A model generated the notes under the pieces. That model ran no database searches. It was not told the origin of the DNA and saw only the letters and a list, made by a program, of their open reading frames with translations. The translations under genes and the position numbers were made by a program. From the NCBI RefSeq assembly GCF_013001275.1, contig NZ_JABDMV010000103.1:1-64000 (forward strand): a stretch of DNA of 64,000 nt. Direction: 5' to 3'. This document shows, piece after piece, positions 22,349 through 33,966 of this stretch; position 1 is the first letter of the stretch, and each line of letters opens with the position of its first letter. This stretch comes from Flaviramulus sp. GTDB lineage: Bacteria > Bacteroidota > Bacteroidia > Flavobacteriales > Flavobacteriaceae.

Positions 22349-22986
22349 TAATTTTTTGCTTCAACAATTTTTAAAACTTCTATTTCTGAAATATTTTTTG
22401 GTTCATGCGTTTTTAAAACGACATAATACAAGTTTTCAGATGGAATATCAATATTGAAAATATCATTTAGTTCATGAACTTCATTAAGGGCTTCACTCTC
22501 AAAATCAGATTGCATTTTCCCTTTTTGAAACCAACCTAAATCGCCACCTTTATTAGCATTTTCATCCATGGAATACTGTTTTGCTAAAATGTTAAATGGC
22601 ACACCATTATGATATTTTTTTATAATTTTTTCTCTAATGATATTGATATCGTTTATATTATATTTTGATCCATCTAAATAAATGTAAGCAACTCTATGGT
22701 ATGTGTTCTCCGTTTTTTGAATTACTTTATAAAATGTTTTGTCAAACTCATTCTCATTAACTTTTGTTCCCCCAACATTCAACTTAAAGAGTTCCTTTGC
22801 TAGAATGGTTTTATGCATTTCTTCATTAAAGGTTATTAGGTTACTTTTTTTGGAGTTTTTAATTTCTAAATAGCTTTCAACTTGTTCTGGTGTTTCGAGG
22901 ATTTGAAGCTCTTCTATTACCGAAGTTTGAGCGGATAAAAATGGTGTTATGCTAATAAAAAATAGAATAAGTAAGTTTTTAAACAT
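22348..22986 (-). CDS. PpiC-type peptidyl-prolyl isomerase, exported
   Basis: A 212-residue protein with a signal peptide (MFKNLLILFFISITPFLSAQ). A parvulin domain occupies about residues 95-205 with FNILAKQYSMDENANKGGDLG (typical FAxxAxxxSxDxxSAxxGGDLG pattern), WFQKGKM and YYVVLKTHE. Probably a periplasmic folding catalyst. It is the first gene of a tightly packed run with rsmE and DUF4159. Confidence 0.88.
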   Translation of the reverse strand: MFKNLLILFFISITPFLSAQTSVIEELQILETPEQVESYLEIKNSKKSNLITFNEEMHKTILAKELFKLNVGGTKVNENEFDKTFYKVIQKTENTYHRVAYIYLDGSKYNINDINIIREKIIKKYHNGVPFNILAKQYSMDENANKGGDLGWFQKGKMQSDFESEALNEVHELNDIFNIDIPSENLYYVVLKTHEPKNISEIEVLKIVEAKN

Positions 22987-23211
22987 ATTGTAGGTTTTAA
23001 ATTCAATATCAAATTTAAGCCTAATGTTGAGACCTATCGATGTTGAAATAATAAGTTTTAAAGAATGTGCTGTTTATAACTTATTAAATAACATTTTGCA
23101 GTAACATAAAGTGCCTGAATGTAAGTTAATAACAAATAAAATATAAAAGAAGGTAAAAATTAACGATTGGCTAAAAAATAAAAATAAATAAGAATTTTAT
23201 TTAGATTCAAA

Positions 23212-24234
23212 TTAAATTTTTAATCGAGCAGAAGCCACAACATTCTGATTAGCAAAATTGCCTTCCAAAAATTTCAAATATCCAACAATTGCTATCATTG
23301 CTGCGTTATCGGTAGTGAATTCAAACTTGGGTATATATGTTGTCCAACCAAATTTTTGTTCACCATCTTTTAAAGCTTGTCTAATTCCAGAGTTTGCAGA
23401 AACACCACCTCCAATGGCTATGTGCTTTATTCCCGTTTGTTTTGAAGCCATTTTTAATTTATCAATTAAAATATTAATAATTGTGTATTGAATAGATGCA
23501 CAAATATCATTAATGTTTTCTATAATAAAATTTGGATTAGTTTTTACCTCGCGTTGAATAAAATACAAAACAGCTGTTTTAAAACCTGAAAAGCTAAAAT
23601 TTAAACCATCAACTTTTGGTTTAGTAAATTTAAAAGCTTTTGGGTTTCCCAGTTTTGCACGTTTATCAATTTCTGGGCCCGCTGGATAACCAAGGCCTAA
23701 AATTTTTCCACTCTTATCAAAGGCTTCACCAACAGCATCATCAATGGTTTCACCAATAACATTCATATCAAAATAGTTATTCACTCTAACAATTTGTGTA
23801 TGCCCACCAGAAATAGTCATAGCTAAAAACGGAAACGGGGGTTTTTCAAATCCATCCTCATCAATAAAATGGGCCAAAATATGCCCTTGCATGTGATTTA
23901 CATCTATTAACGGAATATTTAATCCGTAAGCTAACGATTTGGCAAAGGATGTTCCAACCAAAAGACTTCCCATTAAACCAGGACCCCGCGTAAAAGCAAT
24001 AGCATTAAGTTGTTCTTTAGATATATTTGCTTTTTTTAGTGCTTGATGCACAACAGGAACAATGTTTTGTTGATGAGCTCTAGACGCTAATTCTGGTACT
24101 ACGCCACCAAATTCTTCATGTATTTTTTGGCTAGCTATAACATTGCTTAAAATGCGCCCATTATGTATTACAGAAGCCGCTGTATCATCGCAGGAAGACT
24201 CAATTCCAAGAATATAAATATTTTGTGAAGTCAT
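23212..24234 (-). CDS. tsaD: tRNA N6-threonylcarbamoyladenosine transferase TsaD
   Basis: A 340-residue enzyme that, with TsaB, TsaE and threonylcarbamoyl-AMP, makes t6A37 in ANN-decoding tRNAs. N-terminal LGIESSCDDTAASV, metal-binding HMQGH (about 113-117), GGHTQIV and C-terminal GGGVSANSGIRQAL plus FTTDNAAMIA are all present. Length is normal. It is divergent to tamB with a 165-bp gap. Confidence 0.97.
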   Translation of the reverse strand: MTSQNIYILGIESSCDDTAASVIHNGRILSNVIASQKIHEEFGGVVPELASRAHQQNIVPVVHQALKKANISKEQLNAIAFTRGPGLMGSLLVGTSFAKSLAYGLNIPLIDVNHMQGHILAHFIDEDGFEKPPFPFLAMTISGGHTQIVRVNNYFDMNVIGETIDDAVGEAFDKSGKILGLGYPAGPEIDKRAKLGNPKAFKFTKPKVDGLNFSFSGFKTAVLYFIQREVKTNPNFIIENINDICASIQYTIINILIDKLKMASKQTGIKHIAIGGGVSANSGIRQALKDGEQKFGWTTYIPKFEFTTDNAAMIAIVGYLKFLEGNFANQNVVASARLKI

Positions 24235-24399
24235 TAATAAAAATTAGGCATAATAATTGTTAATTTTGATAACGAATAAACGTCTCTATTGTTATTTTTA
24301 CTCGTAATTACAAAAGTAGTTTATTCTTAATAAAGTTATAACTTTAGGCATATCAAAAAATTTCTAAAAATACTATATAAAATAGTAGGCATTCTACTT

Positions 24400-27300
24400 A
24401 TGTTATTCATCATTTTGGTGTTAATACTTTCCGTGCCCGCTGTTCAAACCAAACTTGGAAAATTCGCCACAAAAAAATTAAACGAAGAGTTTAAAACTAA
24501 CATTAATATTAATAGAGTTAGTTTACAATTCAATAGCGATGTTGAAATAAAGGAAATATATATTGAAGATTATAAAAAAGACACGCTAATAAGTATAGCA
24601 GAATTGAATACGTCTATTTTAAGTTTTAGAAATATAATAAACGGTAATTTAAATTTTGGAGATATAGATATTGAAAACCTTTTTTTTAATATTAAAACAT
24701 ATGAAGGTGAGACAGATACAAATTTAGATGTTTTTGTAAATAAATTTGAAGACGATAACCCACGAACGGAAAAAAGTAGTTTTCTTTTATCTTCCAGCGA
24801 TGTTTCCATTTACAATAGTGTCTTTAAATTATCTGATGAAAACAGAGAAACTACAAAAGTGCTTCATTTTGAAGATTTAAATATAAATGCAACCGACTTT
24901 TTAATTAATGGTAGCGATGTAAGTACGCGAATAAACACCTTAGCATTTAAAGATAGTAGAGGAGTAGAAGTGAAAAATTTGATGGCTAATTTTAGTTATA
25001 CTTTAACAGATATGACTTTTGAAAATCTTCAAATTAAAACGCCTAATTCCGTATTAAAAGGCGATTTAAAATTTTCATACCATAGAGAAGATTTACAATA
25101 TTTTACAGATAAAGTTCAAGTAAAAGCCAATTTTAAAGAATCAAATGTTTTTTTAAATGAACTTAATACTTTTTATAATGAATTTGGTGTAAATCAATCG
25201 GCCAAATTTAGTGTTAATCTAACAGGTGTATTAAACGATTTACAAGCTAATAACCTTAAATTAAACACAAGTACTCGAACTCGAGTTTATGGTAATATTA
25301 ACTTTAAAAACTTATTTAATAAGGAGACTGATAATTTCTATATGAATGGTAATTTTAGTGATTTGTCATCAACTTATAAAGATTTAAAAGCGTTATTGCC
25401 TAACGTACTTGGGGAAGCGATACCGACTTCGTTTGACAGACTAGGGAAATTCACTATTGTTGGAAATTCGCAAGTAACATCTTCAAAAGTAATCGCAGAT
25501 ATTAAAATAGATACCGACTTAGGTTTTGTAGATTCTAATTTAGAAATAAATAAAATCAACGACATTGATAATGCAGCATATAAAGGAAATGTGGTTTTTG
25601 AAGATTTTGATTTTGGCATTTTTTTAAATGATCCCTTGGTAGGAATTGCGTCTCTAAATTTTGATGTTGATGGACAAGGGTTTACAGCCAAAAAAATTGA
25701 CACTCAAGTAAAAGGGAATATTTTTCAAATTGAATATAACGGTTATAAATATCTGGAAACTAAAGTGGCTGGAACCATAAAAAACAGAATTTTTGATGGG
25801 AATCTAATAGTAAATGATAGAAATTTAAAACTTAATTTTAGTGGATTAGTTGATTTTTCAGAAGATATAAAAAAGTATGATTTTGAAGCTGATGTGGAAT
25901 ATGCCAATTTAAACACTTTAAATTTTGTAAAAAAAGATAGCATTTCAATGTTTAGTAGTAACGTTAAAATGAATATGAATAGTAGTAGTTTTGATGATGC
26001 TGTAGGGAAAATAGAATTTAAAAACACGGTTTATAAGAATGAAAATGACACGTATTACTTTGATAAATTTGATATATCTTCTAGATTTGAGGGTAATATG
26101 CGATATGTTGAATTTAACTCACCTGACATTATAGAAGGCGAATTAAAAGGTCAGTTTTTATTCAAGGATGTACCTAAGTTATTTCAAAATTCTATAGGCT
26201 ATATTTATACTAATTATATACCTTACAAAGTAAAAACCAATCAAAGTATAGATTTTAATTTCAAAATTTATAATAAAATTGTTGAAGTTTTTTATCCTAC
26301 AATCGAACTTGGTAAAAACACTTACATCCGTGGAAGAGTTGAAAGTAACGAACAGAATTTTAGGTTAACATTTAAATCACCTAAAATTAAATTATTAGAT
26401 TATTTCGCAAATAATATCGAACTTCAAGTTGATAATAAAAATCCTGTATTTAATACTTACATTGAAATTGATAGTTTAAACACGAAATATTACGATGTTT
26501 CAAAATTCAATTTAATTAATGTAACAGTAAACGACACATTATTTATGCGTTCAGAATTTAATGGCGGGAAACGAAATACCGATGTTTATAACTTAAGTTT
26601 CTATCATACAATTAACGACCAAAACGAGTCTGTAGTAGGCTTTAAACAGTCCGATGTTACCATAAAAAACAATAAATGGAATATAAATGAAAATCAAGAT
26701 AATTTTCATAAAATCACCTTCAATAAAAAACTAACAAATTTCAACATTGATAAGTTTAAAATTAATCATAATAATGAGGAAATTAAACTTTCAGGATTCT
26801 TAAAAGATTCAACTCAAAAAGATATAAAACTAAGTTTTAAAGATGTTGATTTATCGAAAATAACGCCCGATATTGATAGTTTATCGTTAGCGGGAAATGT
26901 AAATGGTAAGCTCGATATTCTTCAGAAAAATGGAAGTTATCTACCTAATTCTAGTTTGATTATTGATGATTTAAAGGTTAATGATTATTTATTAGGATCA
27001 TTTGATGCGACAATAACCGGAAACGAATCACTTACTAATTATAAAGTAAATGCCACTATCAAAAACGATGATGCCAAATCATTTTCTGCGAAAGGGGATA
27101 TTTATGTAGCAGGAAGATCATCAACAATTGATGTACTATTGGATTTTAATAAATTTAATTTATTCCCTTTAAACCCTTTATTAGATGGCGTTTTAACTAA
27201 TATTCGAGGAGATGTCACCGGTGGCGTTACGGTTGTTGGTGATTTAAGATTGCCAAATATTAATGGAAACCTGGAATTGAATGATTCTGGTTTGGGTATT

Positions 27301-28779
27301 CCGTATCTAAATGTAGACTATGATTTTAACGATAAAGCTTTAGTTACGTTAAAAAACCAAAGTTTTATATTCAATAGTATAAGATTAACTGATACTAAAT
27401 ATAATTCTAAAGGTCAGTTAAATGGTGCTTTAAATCATGTAAATTTTTCTAATTGGGATTTGGATTTGAATATTTCAACTTCCCGATTATTAATTTTAGA
27501 CACCAAAGAAACAGAAGAATCTTTATACTACGGCACCGGTTTTATTGGAGGTAGAGCAACCATTTTTGGACCTACAGACGAATTAGTTATAAACGTCGTC
27601 GGTGAAACTAAAAATGGTACGGTGTTTAAAATTCCTTTAAACGATGCAGAGTCTTTTGGTGATAATTCATTTATTCATTTTATAAGCAAAGAAGAAAAAG
27701 AAGCAAGAAAAAAAGGCGTGGAGGTTGTTTTTAATGAAATAAAAGGATTGGAACTTGATTTTGATTTAGACGTTACAGAGGATGCTGAAGTTGAAATTAT
27801 AATTGATAAAAACACAGGTCATTCATTAAAAGGGCGCGGAATAGGAGGTTTATTGGTGGAGATAAACACGAATGGGAAGTTTGATATGTGGGGGGATTTT
27901 GCGGTATTTGAAGGTGTTTATAATTTTGCTTATGGTGGTATTATTCAAAAACAATTTACTGTTCAACCCGGTGGAACTATTGCGTGGGAAGGTGATCCAT
28001 TAGATGCTCAAATAGATATGCTCGCCATTTATAAAACACAAGCAAATCCATCTCCATTGCTGGATAATCCTATTAATAGAAGTATTCCTGTTGAATTAAA
28101 TATTGCCTTAACTGGCAATTTAGAACAACCCAATCCCGAATTTAATTTTGAATTTCCGAATGTAAGTTCTACGATAAAATCAGAGTTGCAGTATAGGCTG
28201 GAATCAGACGAGGATAAACAAAATCAAGCGTTGTATTTAATATCTACTGGTTCATTTTCCAGAGGTTTAAACGAAGTCAATTTTTCTGGTACAATAGCAG
28301 AACGATTAAATGGAATTATTGGAGGAATATTTAGTTCGGAAGACGGGAAATTTAACATGAACCCGTATTTTGAAGCAGGTCAAAATAGAGCCGATTATCA
28401 AACGGATAATAGAGTTGGAGTTACACTTCAAACACAAATTAGCGATCGCGTACTTATAAATGGTAAAGTTGGTGTTCCTGTTGGAGGTGAAACTCAAACT
28501 GTAATCGCTGGCGATGTTGAGATAGATTTTCTTTTAAATGAAGAAGGTACACTAACCGCAAAAGTATTCAATAGAGAAAATAGTATTCGAAATTTTGGTG
28601 AAGCTATTGGATATACACAAGGAGTTGGCCTTTCTTATAATGTGGATTTTGATACGTTTAAAGAACTTCTTCAAAAACTCTTTAAAAAATCAGCAAACAC
28701 AGGTGAAAGTATAGAAGAGAATCCAGAATTAAAAAAGCCCAAGTCAACGGCCTTACCAGAATATATTTCTATTAAATAG
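24400..28779 (+). CDS. tamB: TamB-type translocation and assembly module / AsmA-like lipid bridge protein
   Basis: A 1,459-residue inner-membrane-anchored periplasmic protein. One N-terminal helix is followed by a long beta-rich region of repeated amphipathic strands, and a C-terminal TamB (DUF490) domain with GTIAWEGDPLDAQIDMLAIY and the end GVGLSYNVDFDTF. Such proteins span the periplasm and move lipids or assist outer-membrane protein assembly. The ATG at 24400 begins inside the hydrophobic helix. The same frame is open upstream and encodes a basic stretch HIKKFLKILYKIVG, typical of the true N-terminus, but without an ATG, GTG or TTG. Confidence 0.9.
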   Translation: MLFIILVLILSVPAVQTKLGKFATKKLNEEFKTNININRVSLQFNSDVEIKEIYIEDYKKDTLISIAELNTSILSFRNIINGNLNFGDIDIENLFFNIKTYEGETDTNLDVFVNKFEDDNPRTEKSSFLLSSSDVSIYNSVFKLSDENRETTKVLHFEDLNINATDFLINGSDVSTRINTLAFKDSRGVEVKNLMANFSYTLTDMTFENLQIKTPNSVLKGDLKFSYHREDLQYFTDKVQVKANFKESNVFLNELNTFYNEFGVNQSAKFSVNLTGVLNDLQANNLKLNTSTRTRVYGNINFKNLFNKETDNFYMNGNFSDLSSTYKDLKALLPNVLGEAIPTSFDRLGKFTIVGNSQVTSSKVIADIKIDTDLGFVDSNLEINKINDIDNAAYKGNVVFEDFDFGIFLNDPLVGIASLNFDVDGQGFTAKKIDTQVKGNIFQIEYNGYKYLETKVAGTIKNRIFDGNLIVNDRNLKLNFSGLVDFSEDIKKYDFEADVEYANLNTLNFVKKDSISMFSSNVKMNMNSSSFDDAVGKIEFKNTVYKNENDTYYFDKFDISSRFEGNMRYVEFNSPDIIEGELKGQFLFKDVPKLFQNSIGYIYTNYIPYKVKTNQSIDFNFKIYNKIVEVFYPTIELGKNTYIRGRVESNEQNFRLTFKSPKIKLLDYFANNIELQVDNKNPVFNTYIEIDSLNTKYYDVSKFNLINVTVNDTLFMRSEFNGGKRNTDVYNLSFYHTINDQNESVVGFKQSDVTIKNNKWNINENQDNFHKITFNKKLTNFNIDKFKINHNNEEIKLSGFLKDSTQKDIKLSFKDVDLSKITPDIDSLSLAGNVNGKLDILQKNGSYLPNSSLIIDDLKVNDYLLGSFDATITGNESLTNYKVNATIKNDDAKSFSAKGDIYVAGRSSTIDVLLDFNKFNLFPLNPLLDGVLTNIRGDVTGGVTVVGDLRLPNINGNLELNDSGLGIPYLNVDYDFNDKALVTLKNQSFIFNSIRLTDTKYNSKGQLNGALNHVNFSNWDLDLNISTSRLLILDTKETEESLYYGTGFIGGRATIFGPTDELVINVVGETKNGTVFKIPLNDAESFGDNSFIHFISKEEKEARKKGVEVVFNEIKGLELDFDLDVTEDAEVEIIIDKNTGHSLKGRGIGGLLVEINTNGKFDMWGDFAVFEGVYNFAYGGIIQKQFTVQPGGTIAWEGDPLDAQIDMLAIYKTQANPSPLLDNPINRSIPVELNIALTGNLEQPNPEFNFEFPNVSSTIKSELQYRLESDEDKQNQALYLISTGSFSRGLNEVNFSGTIAERLNGIIGGIFSSEDGKFNMNPYFEAGQNRADYQTDNRVGVTLQTQISDRVLINGKVGVPVGGETQTVIAGDVEIDFLLNEEGTLTAKVFNRENSIRNFGEAIGYTQGVGLSYNVDFDTFKELLQKLFKKSANTGESIEENPELKKPKSTALPEYISIK

Positions 28780-28907
28780 ACTTGGTAAAATACCCTTCAA
28801 AATAACTTGCAATAAGCTAAAATAATGTTTCTTATTAACTAAAACGTTATAGTTTTAATTCTATCATAAATTAGTATAAATGGTATAGTTATTTGCAATT
28901 TGTTTAG

Positions 28908-28915
28908 TAATTTTA
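28908..28915 (+). promoter_or_regulatory. -7 element candidate of pfkA
   Basis: TAATTTTA matches TAnnTTTG except for the last base, about 22 nt before the ATG at 28937. A TTTG (28892-28895) lies upstream at a spacing expected for the -33 element. No FNR-type box. Confidence 0.4.
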
Positions 28916-28936
28916 CCTTATAAATTATAATACTTA

Positions 28937-30948
<2,012 letters not shown>

Positions 30949-30957
30949 AAATTAACA

Positions 30958-31005
30958 ACTCCACAGCGCTTTTGCACTAATATTATAAGATCTGTGGAGT
31001 TTTTA
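30958..31005 (+). terminator. Terminator downstream of gap
   Basis: ACTCCACAG (30958-30966) pairs with CTGTGGAGT (30992-31000), followed by TTTTATC. The 25-base loop is long but the 9-bp stem is perfect. Confidence 0.6.
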
Positions 31006-31016
31006 TCTTTAAACGC

Positions 31017-31877
31017 ATGATTTTAATTGTTGATAGTGGTTCTACAAAATCTGATTGGATTGCTGTAGATAGTAATGGTAAACAGCTTCTGGAAAAGTTA
31101 AGGACGAAAGGGCTTAACCCTGAAATTTTATCTGAGAAAAAACTAAAAAAAACAATTAAAAAGAATGAAGATTTAAATGCTCATAAAAACATTGTTACTC
31201 ATGTGTACTTTTATGGTGCTGGTTGCGGTACAGAGCAAGGAAAAGAGTTAGTTTACAATGTTTTAAGAGAGATATTTGTAAATGCTATTATTAAGGTTGA
31301 CGAAGACACTATGGCTGCAGTTTATGGTACGATTAGTCGAGTAGATGAAGCTGCAGTAGTTTGTATTTTGGGAACAGGATCGAACTGTAGCTATTATGAT
31401 GGTAAAAAATTGCACCAACGTGTTCAATCTTTAGGCTATATTTTAATGGATGATGCCTCTGGAAACTATTTTGGTAAACAATTAATAAGAGATTATTATT
31501 TTAACCTTATGCCAGAGAATATTAAGGTAGCATTTGGCAGCAAATATAATTTGGAAGCAGATTACATTAAATATAATATTTATAAACAACCAAACCCGAA
31601 TGCATATTTAGCAAACTTCGCTGAGTTTATGTTTTTAAATAAAGATTCTGATTATATATTGGACTTAATCAAAAATGGGATAAGAACATTTGTGAAAAAT
31701 TACGTAATGCAATACAAGGAAGAACTTAAAACAGTTCCGGTTCACTTTGCAGGATCAATAGCATTTTTCTCCCAAGATCAAATTAAACAAGTAGCCCAAG
31801 AAATGGGATTTGTTGTCGGCAATGTAGAGCGTAGACCAATAGAAGGTTTAGTAGCTTTTCATACTAAAAATTTATAA
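31017..31877 (+). CDS. BadF/BadG-type ATPase, N-acetylglucosamine-kinase-like
   Basis: A 286-residue ASKHA-fold protein with phosphate-1 motif IVDSGSTKSDWIAVD, ILGTGSNCSYYDG (phosphate-2 region), LMDDASGNYFGKQLI and a C-terminal HFAGSIAFF. The family includes N-acetylglucosamine and glucosamine kinases of cell-wall recycling. Flavobacterial genomes often place it near pfkA/gap. The substrate is inferred from family only. A terminator separates it from gap. Confidence 0.82.
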   Translation: MILIVDSGSTKSDWIAVDSNGKQLLEKLRTKGLNPEILSEKKLKKTIKKNEDLNAHKNIVTHVYFYGAGCGTEQGKELVYNVLREIFVNAIIKVDEDTMAAVYGTISRVDEAAVVCILGTGSNCSYYDGKKLHQRVQSLGYILMDDASGNYFGKQLIRDYYFNLMPENIKVAFGSKYNLEADYIKYNIYKQPNPNAYLANFAEFMFLNKDSDYILDLIKNGIRTFVKNYVMQYKEELKTVPVHFAGSIAFFSQDQIKQVAQEMGFVVGNVERRPIEGLVAFHTKNL

Positions 31878-32073
31878 ACTTTTATTTCTGATTTTACTTG
31901 AGATTTAGTTTTTAGAATGAAATGTTCTATAGTGAATCTTCATATCATTGATTCTAGTTTTAAGTCATTTTCTATCCATCTATCTGTTATTTAATAAATA
32001 CTTAAAATGTTCATCATTTTTAATTTTTATATTTAGTTATAACGATCATATAATATAATATAAATACCAGTAT

Positions 32074-32081
32074 TACTTTTG
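32074..32081 (+). promoter_or_regulatory. -7 element candidate of the hybrid kinase gene
   Basis: TACTTTTG is an exact TAnnTTTG match 46 bp before the ATG at 32127, in an otherwise gene-free 249-bp stretch. No FNR-type box was seen there. Confidence 0.35.
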
Positions 32082-32126
32082 TTATTTAGTATATTTATAG
32101 ATAAGTTTGTTGAAATGTACTTTTAA

Positions 32127-33545
32127 ATGAATTTTCTCCCAAAGTCTTTAAAGTCAATAAAAATAAAAAAGAAATTATCGTTTTTTATTTTTATGTCAAT
32201 TGGGGCCATTTTAATTATTGGAATATTATTTCTTGAAAAAATAATTTATATCCAAAGTGCTGCTATTTTTCTATTTTCTCTAGCCATAATTCAAGTTTTT
32301 GCGTTGCAATATTTTTTAAAGAATCTGTTAAAAAATGAAGTGATTAAAAATAATTTAAAATCGCGAATTGACGAGCTTAAAGCTAATTTGGAAGAAGCAG
32401 AAGAACTTGCCGACCATAAATCTATTTATTTAGCTAATATGAGTTATGAAGTTCGTACACCTTTAAATACTGTATTAGGTATGCTTAATATGTTAAAGCA
32501 AACTGATTTAGATAGTGACCAAGAAGCACAAGTAGAAATAGCAGAATACTCATCGAAACACTTGCTACAACTAGTTAGTCTGGTTACAAGTAATGCTGAA
32601 GTTGATGCCGGTAATTTAACCTTGAATTTATTGGCTATGGACTTAAAGTCTGAACTATCAAGACTTTTAAAGGTTTTTGAATATCAGGCATGGGAAAAAG
32701 GGCTTGAGTTTGAATACAAATTTTTACAGGAGCAAAAAGATAATTTTTTAGTTTTAGGTGATTCAGCTAAAATTCAACAAGTATTGATAAATTTAATTAA
32801 CAATGCTATAAAATTTACAAATTATGGTAAAATATCAATAATAGTAGACCAAACTGTGGGTATTGATGATGAACAAATTATTACGTTTTATATAAAAGAT
32901 ACCGGCATTGGAATGCGACAAGAAGAAGTTAATAATATTTTTAGTAATTCCGTTAAATCCTATACAAAATCAATGATGCAGGATTATAGAGGTGGCGGAA
33001 TTGGGCTATCTATCTCTCATCAATTGGTAGAGCACATGGGAGGCGAACTAAAGTTAGAAAGTAAAGAAAATGAAGGATCTACCTTTTATTTTAGCTTACA
33101 ATTAAAAAAGACACTAAATTTAAGAACACCCGAAGAAGTTTTTAGCCCAGTTTTATTGGATAAGTTTAATGTTTTAGTCGCTGAAGATAATAGATTAAAT
33201 CAAAAAGTTATCAAATTTTTACTAGAGAGGCAAGGAGCTCAATGTACTTTTGCAAAAAACGGATTAGAGGCTGTTGATTTATATAAGATATTAGATTTTG
33301 ATTTAATTTTTATGGACATATACATGCCAGATATGGATGGTTATGAAGCCACTAAATTTATAAAAGAAACAGATAAATATTTAGTAAATAACACACCAAT
33401 TATTGCGGTTTCTGCGAGTGCTTTTGAGGAAGATATATCAAAAGCAAAACTTGCTGGAATTGATGATTTTTTAGCCAAACCTATTGAAGTAGCAAAGCTA
33501 AAAGAGTTGTTAATTAAACATTCTAACGAACAAACCTCCGCTTAA
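32127..33545 (+). CDS. Hybrid histidine kinase/response regulator with Tyr in place of the H-box His
   Basis: A 472-residue inner-membrane protein: two helices (about 18-62), a coiled linker, HisKA-like and HATPase_c domains, and a C-terminal receiver (about 350-470). The H-box reads MSYEVRTPLN, so the phospho-acceptor His is Tyr107 (TAT codon) where homologues have SHE(I/L)RTPLN. The ATP site is intact: NLINNAIKFT, DTGIGM, GGGIGLS. The receiver keeps AEDN, D397 (MDIYMPDMDG), SAS and the Lys in AKP. It cannot autophosphorylate on the usual residue, so it may be a pseudokinase, a phosphatase/scaffold or a receiver fed by another kinase. Confidence 0.88.
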   Translation: MNFLPKSLKSIKIKKKLSFFIFMSIGAILIIGILFLEKIIYIQSAAIFLFSLAIIQVFALQYFLKNLLKNEVIKNNLKSRIDELKANLEEAEELADHKSIYLANMSYEVRTPLNTVLGMLNMLKQTDLDSDQEAQVEIAEYSSKHLLQLVSLVTSNAEVDAGNLTLNLLAMDLKSELSRLLKVFEYQAWEKGLEFEYKFLQEQKDNFLVLGDSAKIQQVLINLINNAIKFTNYGKISIIVDQTVGIDDEQIITFYIKDTGIGMRQEEVNNIFSNSVKSYTKSMMQDYRGGGIGLSISHQLVEHMGGELKLESKENEGSTFYFSLQLKKTLNLRTPEEVFSPVLLDKFNVLVAEDNRLNQKVIKFLLERQGAQCTFAKNGLEAVDLYKILDFDLIFMDIYMPDMDGYEATKFIKETDKYLVNNTPIIAVSASAFEEDISKAKLAGIDDFLAKPIEVAKLKELLIKHSNEQTSA

Positions 33546-33556
33546 ATAAAAAGCTT

Positions 33557-33937
33557 TTATTTAACGGCAATCATACTAATTTCAACATTAACATTTTTAG
33601 GCAATTTGGCTACTTGAACGGTTTCACGAGCAGGAGCTGTCGCTTCGTCAAAATAGCTTCCGTAAACTTGATTAATTAAACTAAAATCGTTCATGTTACT
33701 AATGAAAATTGAAGTTTTAATAACATGATCAAAAGTCATATTGGCCGCTTCCAAAACTGCTTCTAAGTTTTTCATTACTTGTTCAGTTTCACTTTTAATG
33801 TCATCGACAATTAGCTCCATAGATTTTGGATTCATTGCTATTTGCCCTGAAGTATACAGTGTATTGCCACTTAAAACAGCTTGGTTGTATGGTCCAATTG
33901 GAGCTGGTGCGTTTCCCGTTTTAATTATTGTTTTCAT
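33557..33937 (-). CDS. ridA: RidA family enamine/imine deaminase
   Basis: A 126-residue protein of the YjgF/YER057c/UK114 family, which hydrolyses reactive 2-aminoacrylate-type imines. It carries PAPIGPYNQAVLSGNTLYTSGQ near the N-terminus (reported in parts: PAPIGPYNQA, LYTSGQ), and the C-terminal PARETVQVAKLPKNVNVEI with the substrate-binding Arg (R in PARE). It follows lptD by 29 bp on the same strand. Confidence 0.95.
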   Translation of the reverse strand: MKTIIKTGNAPAPIGPYNQAVLSGNTLYTSGQIAMNPKSMELIVDDIKSETEQVMKNLEAVLEAANMTFDHVIKTSIFISNMNDFSLINQVYGSYFDEATAPARETVQVAKLPKNVNVEISMIAVK

Positions 33938-33966
33938 TATTTGATTTTTATTGTAAGAATGAAAGT

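Noticed and set aside
33545-33565. AT-rich palindrome (AAATAAAA/TTTTATTT) between the hybrid kinase and ridA as a terminator
   Set aside because: The stem consists only of A-T pairs around the GC centre and overlaps the ridA stop. It is too weak to list as a terminator.
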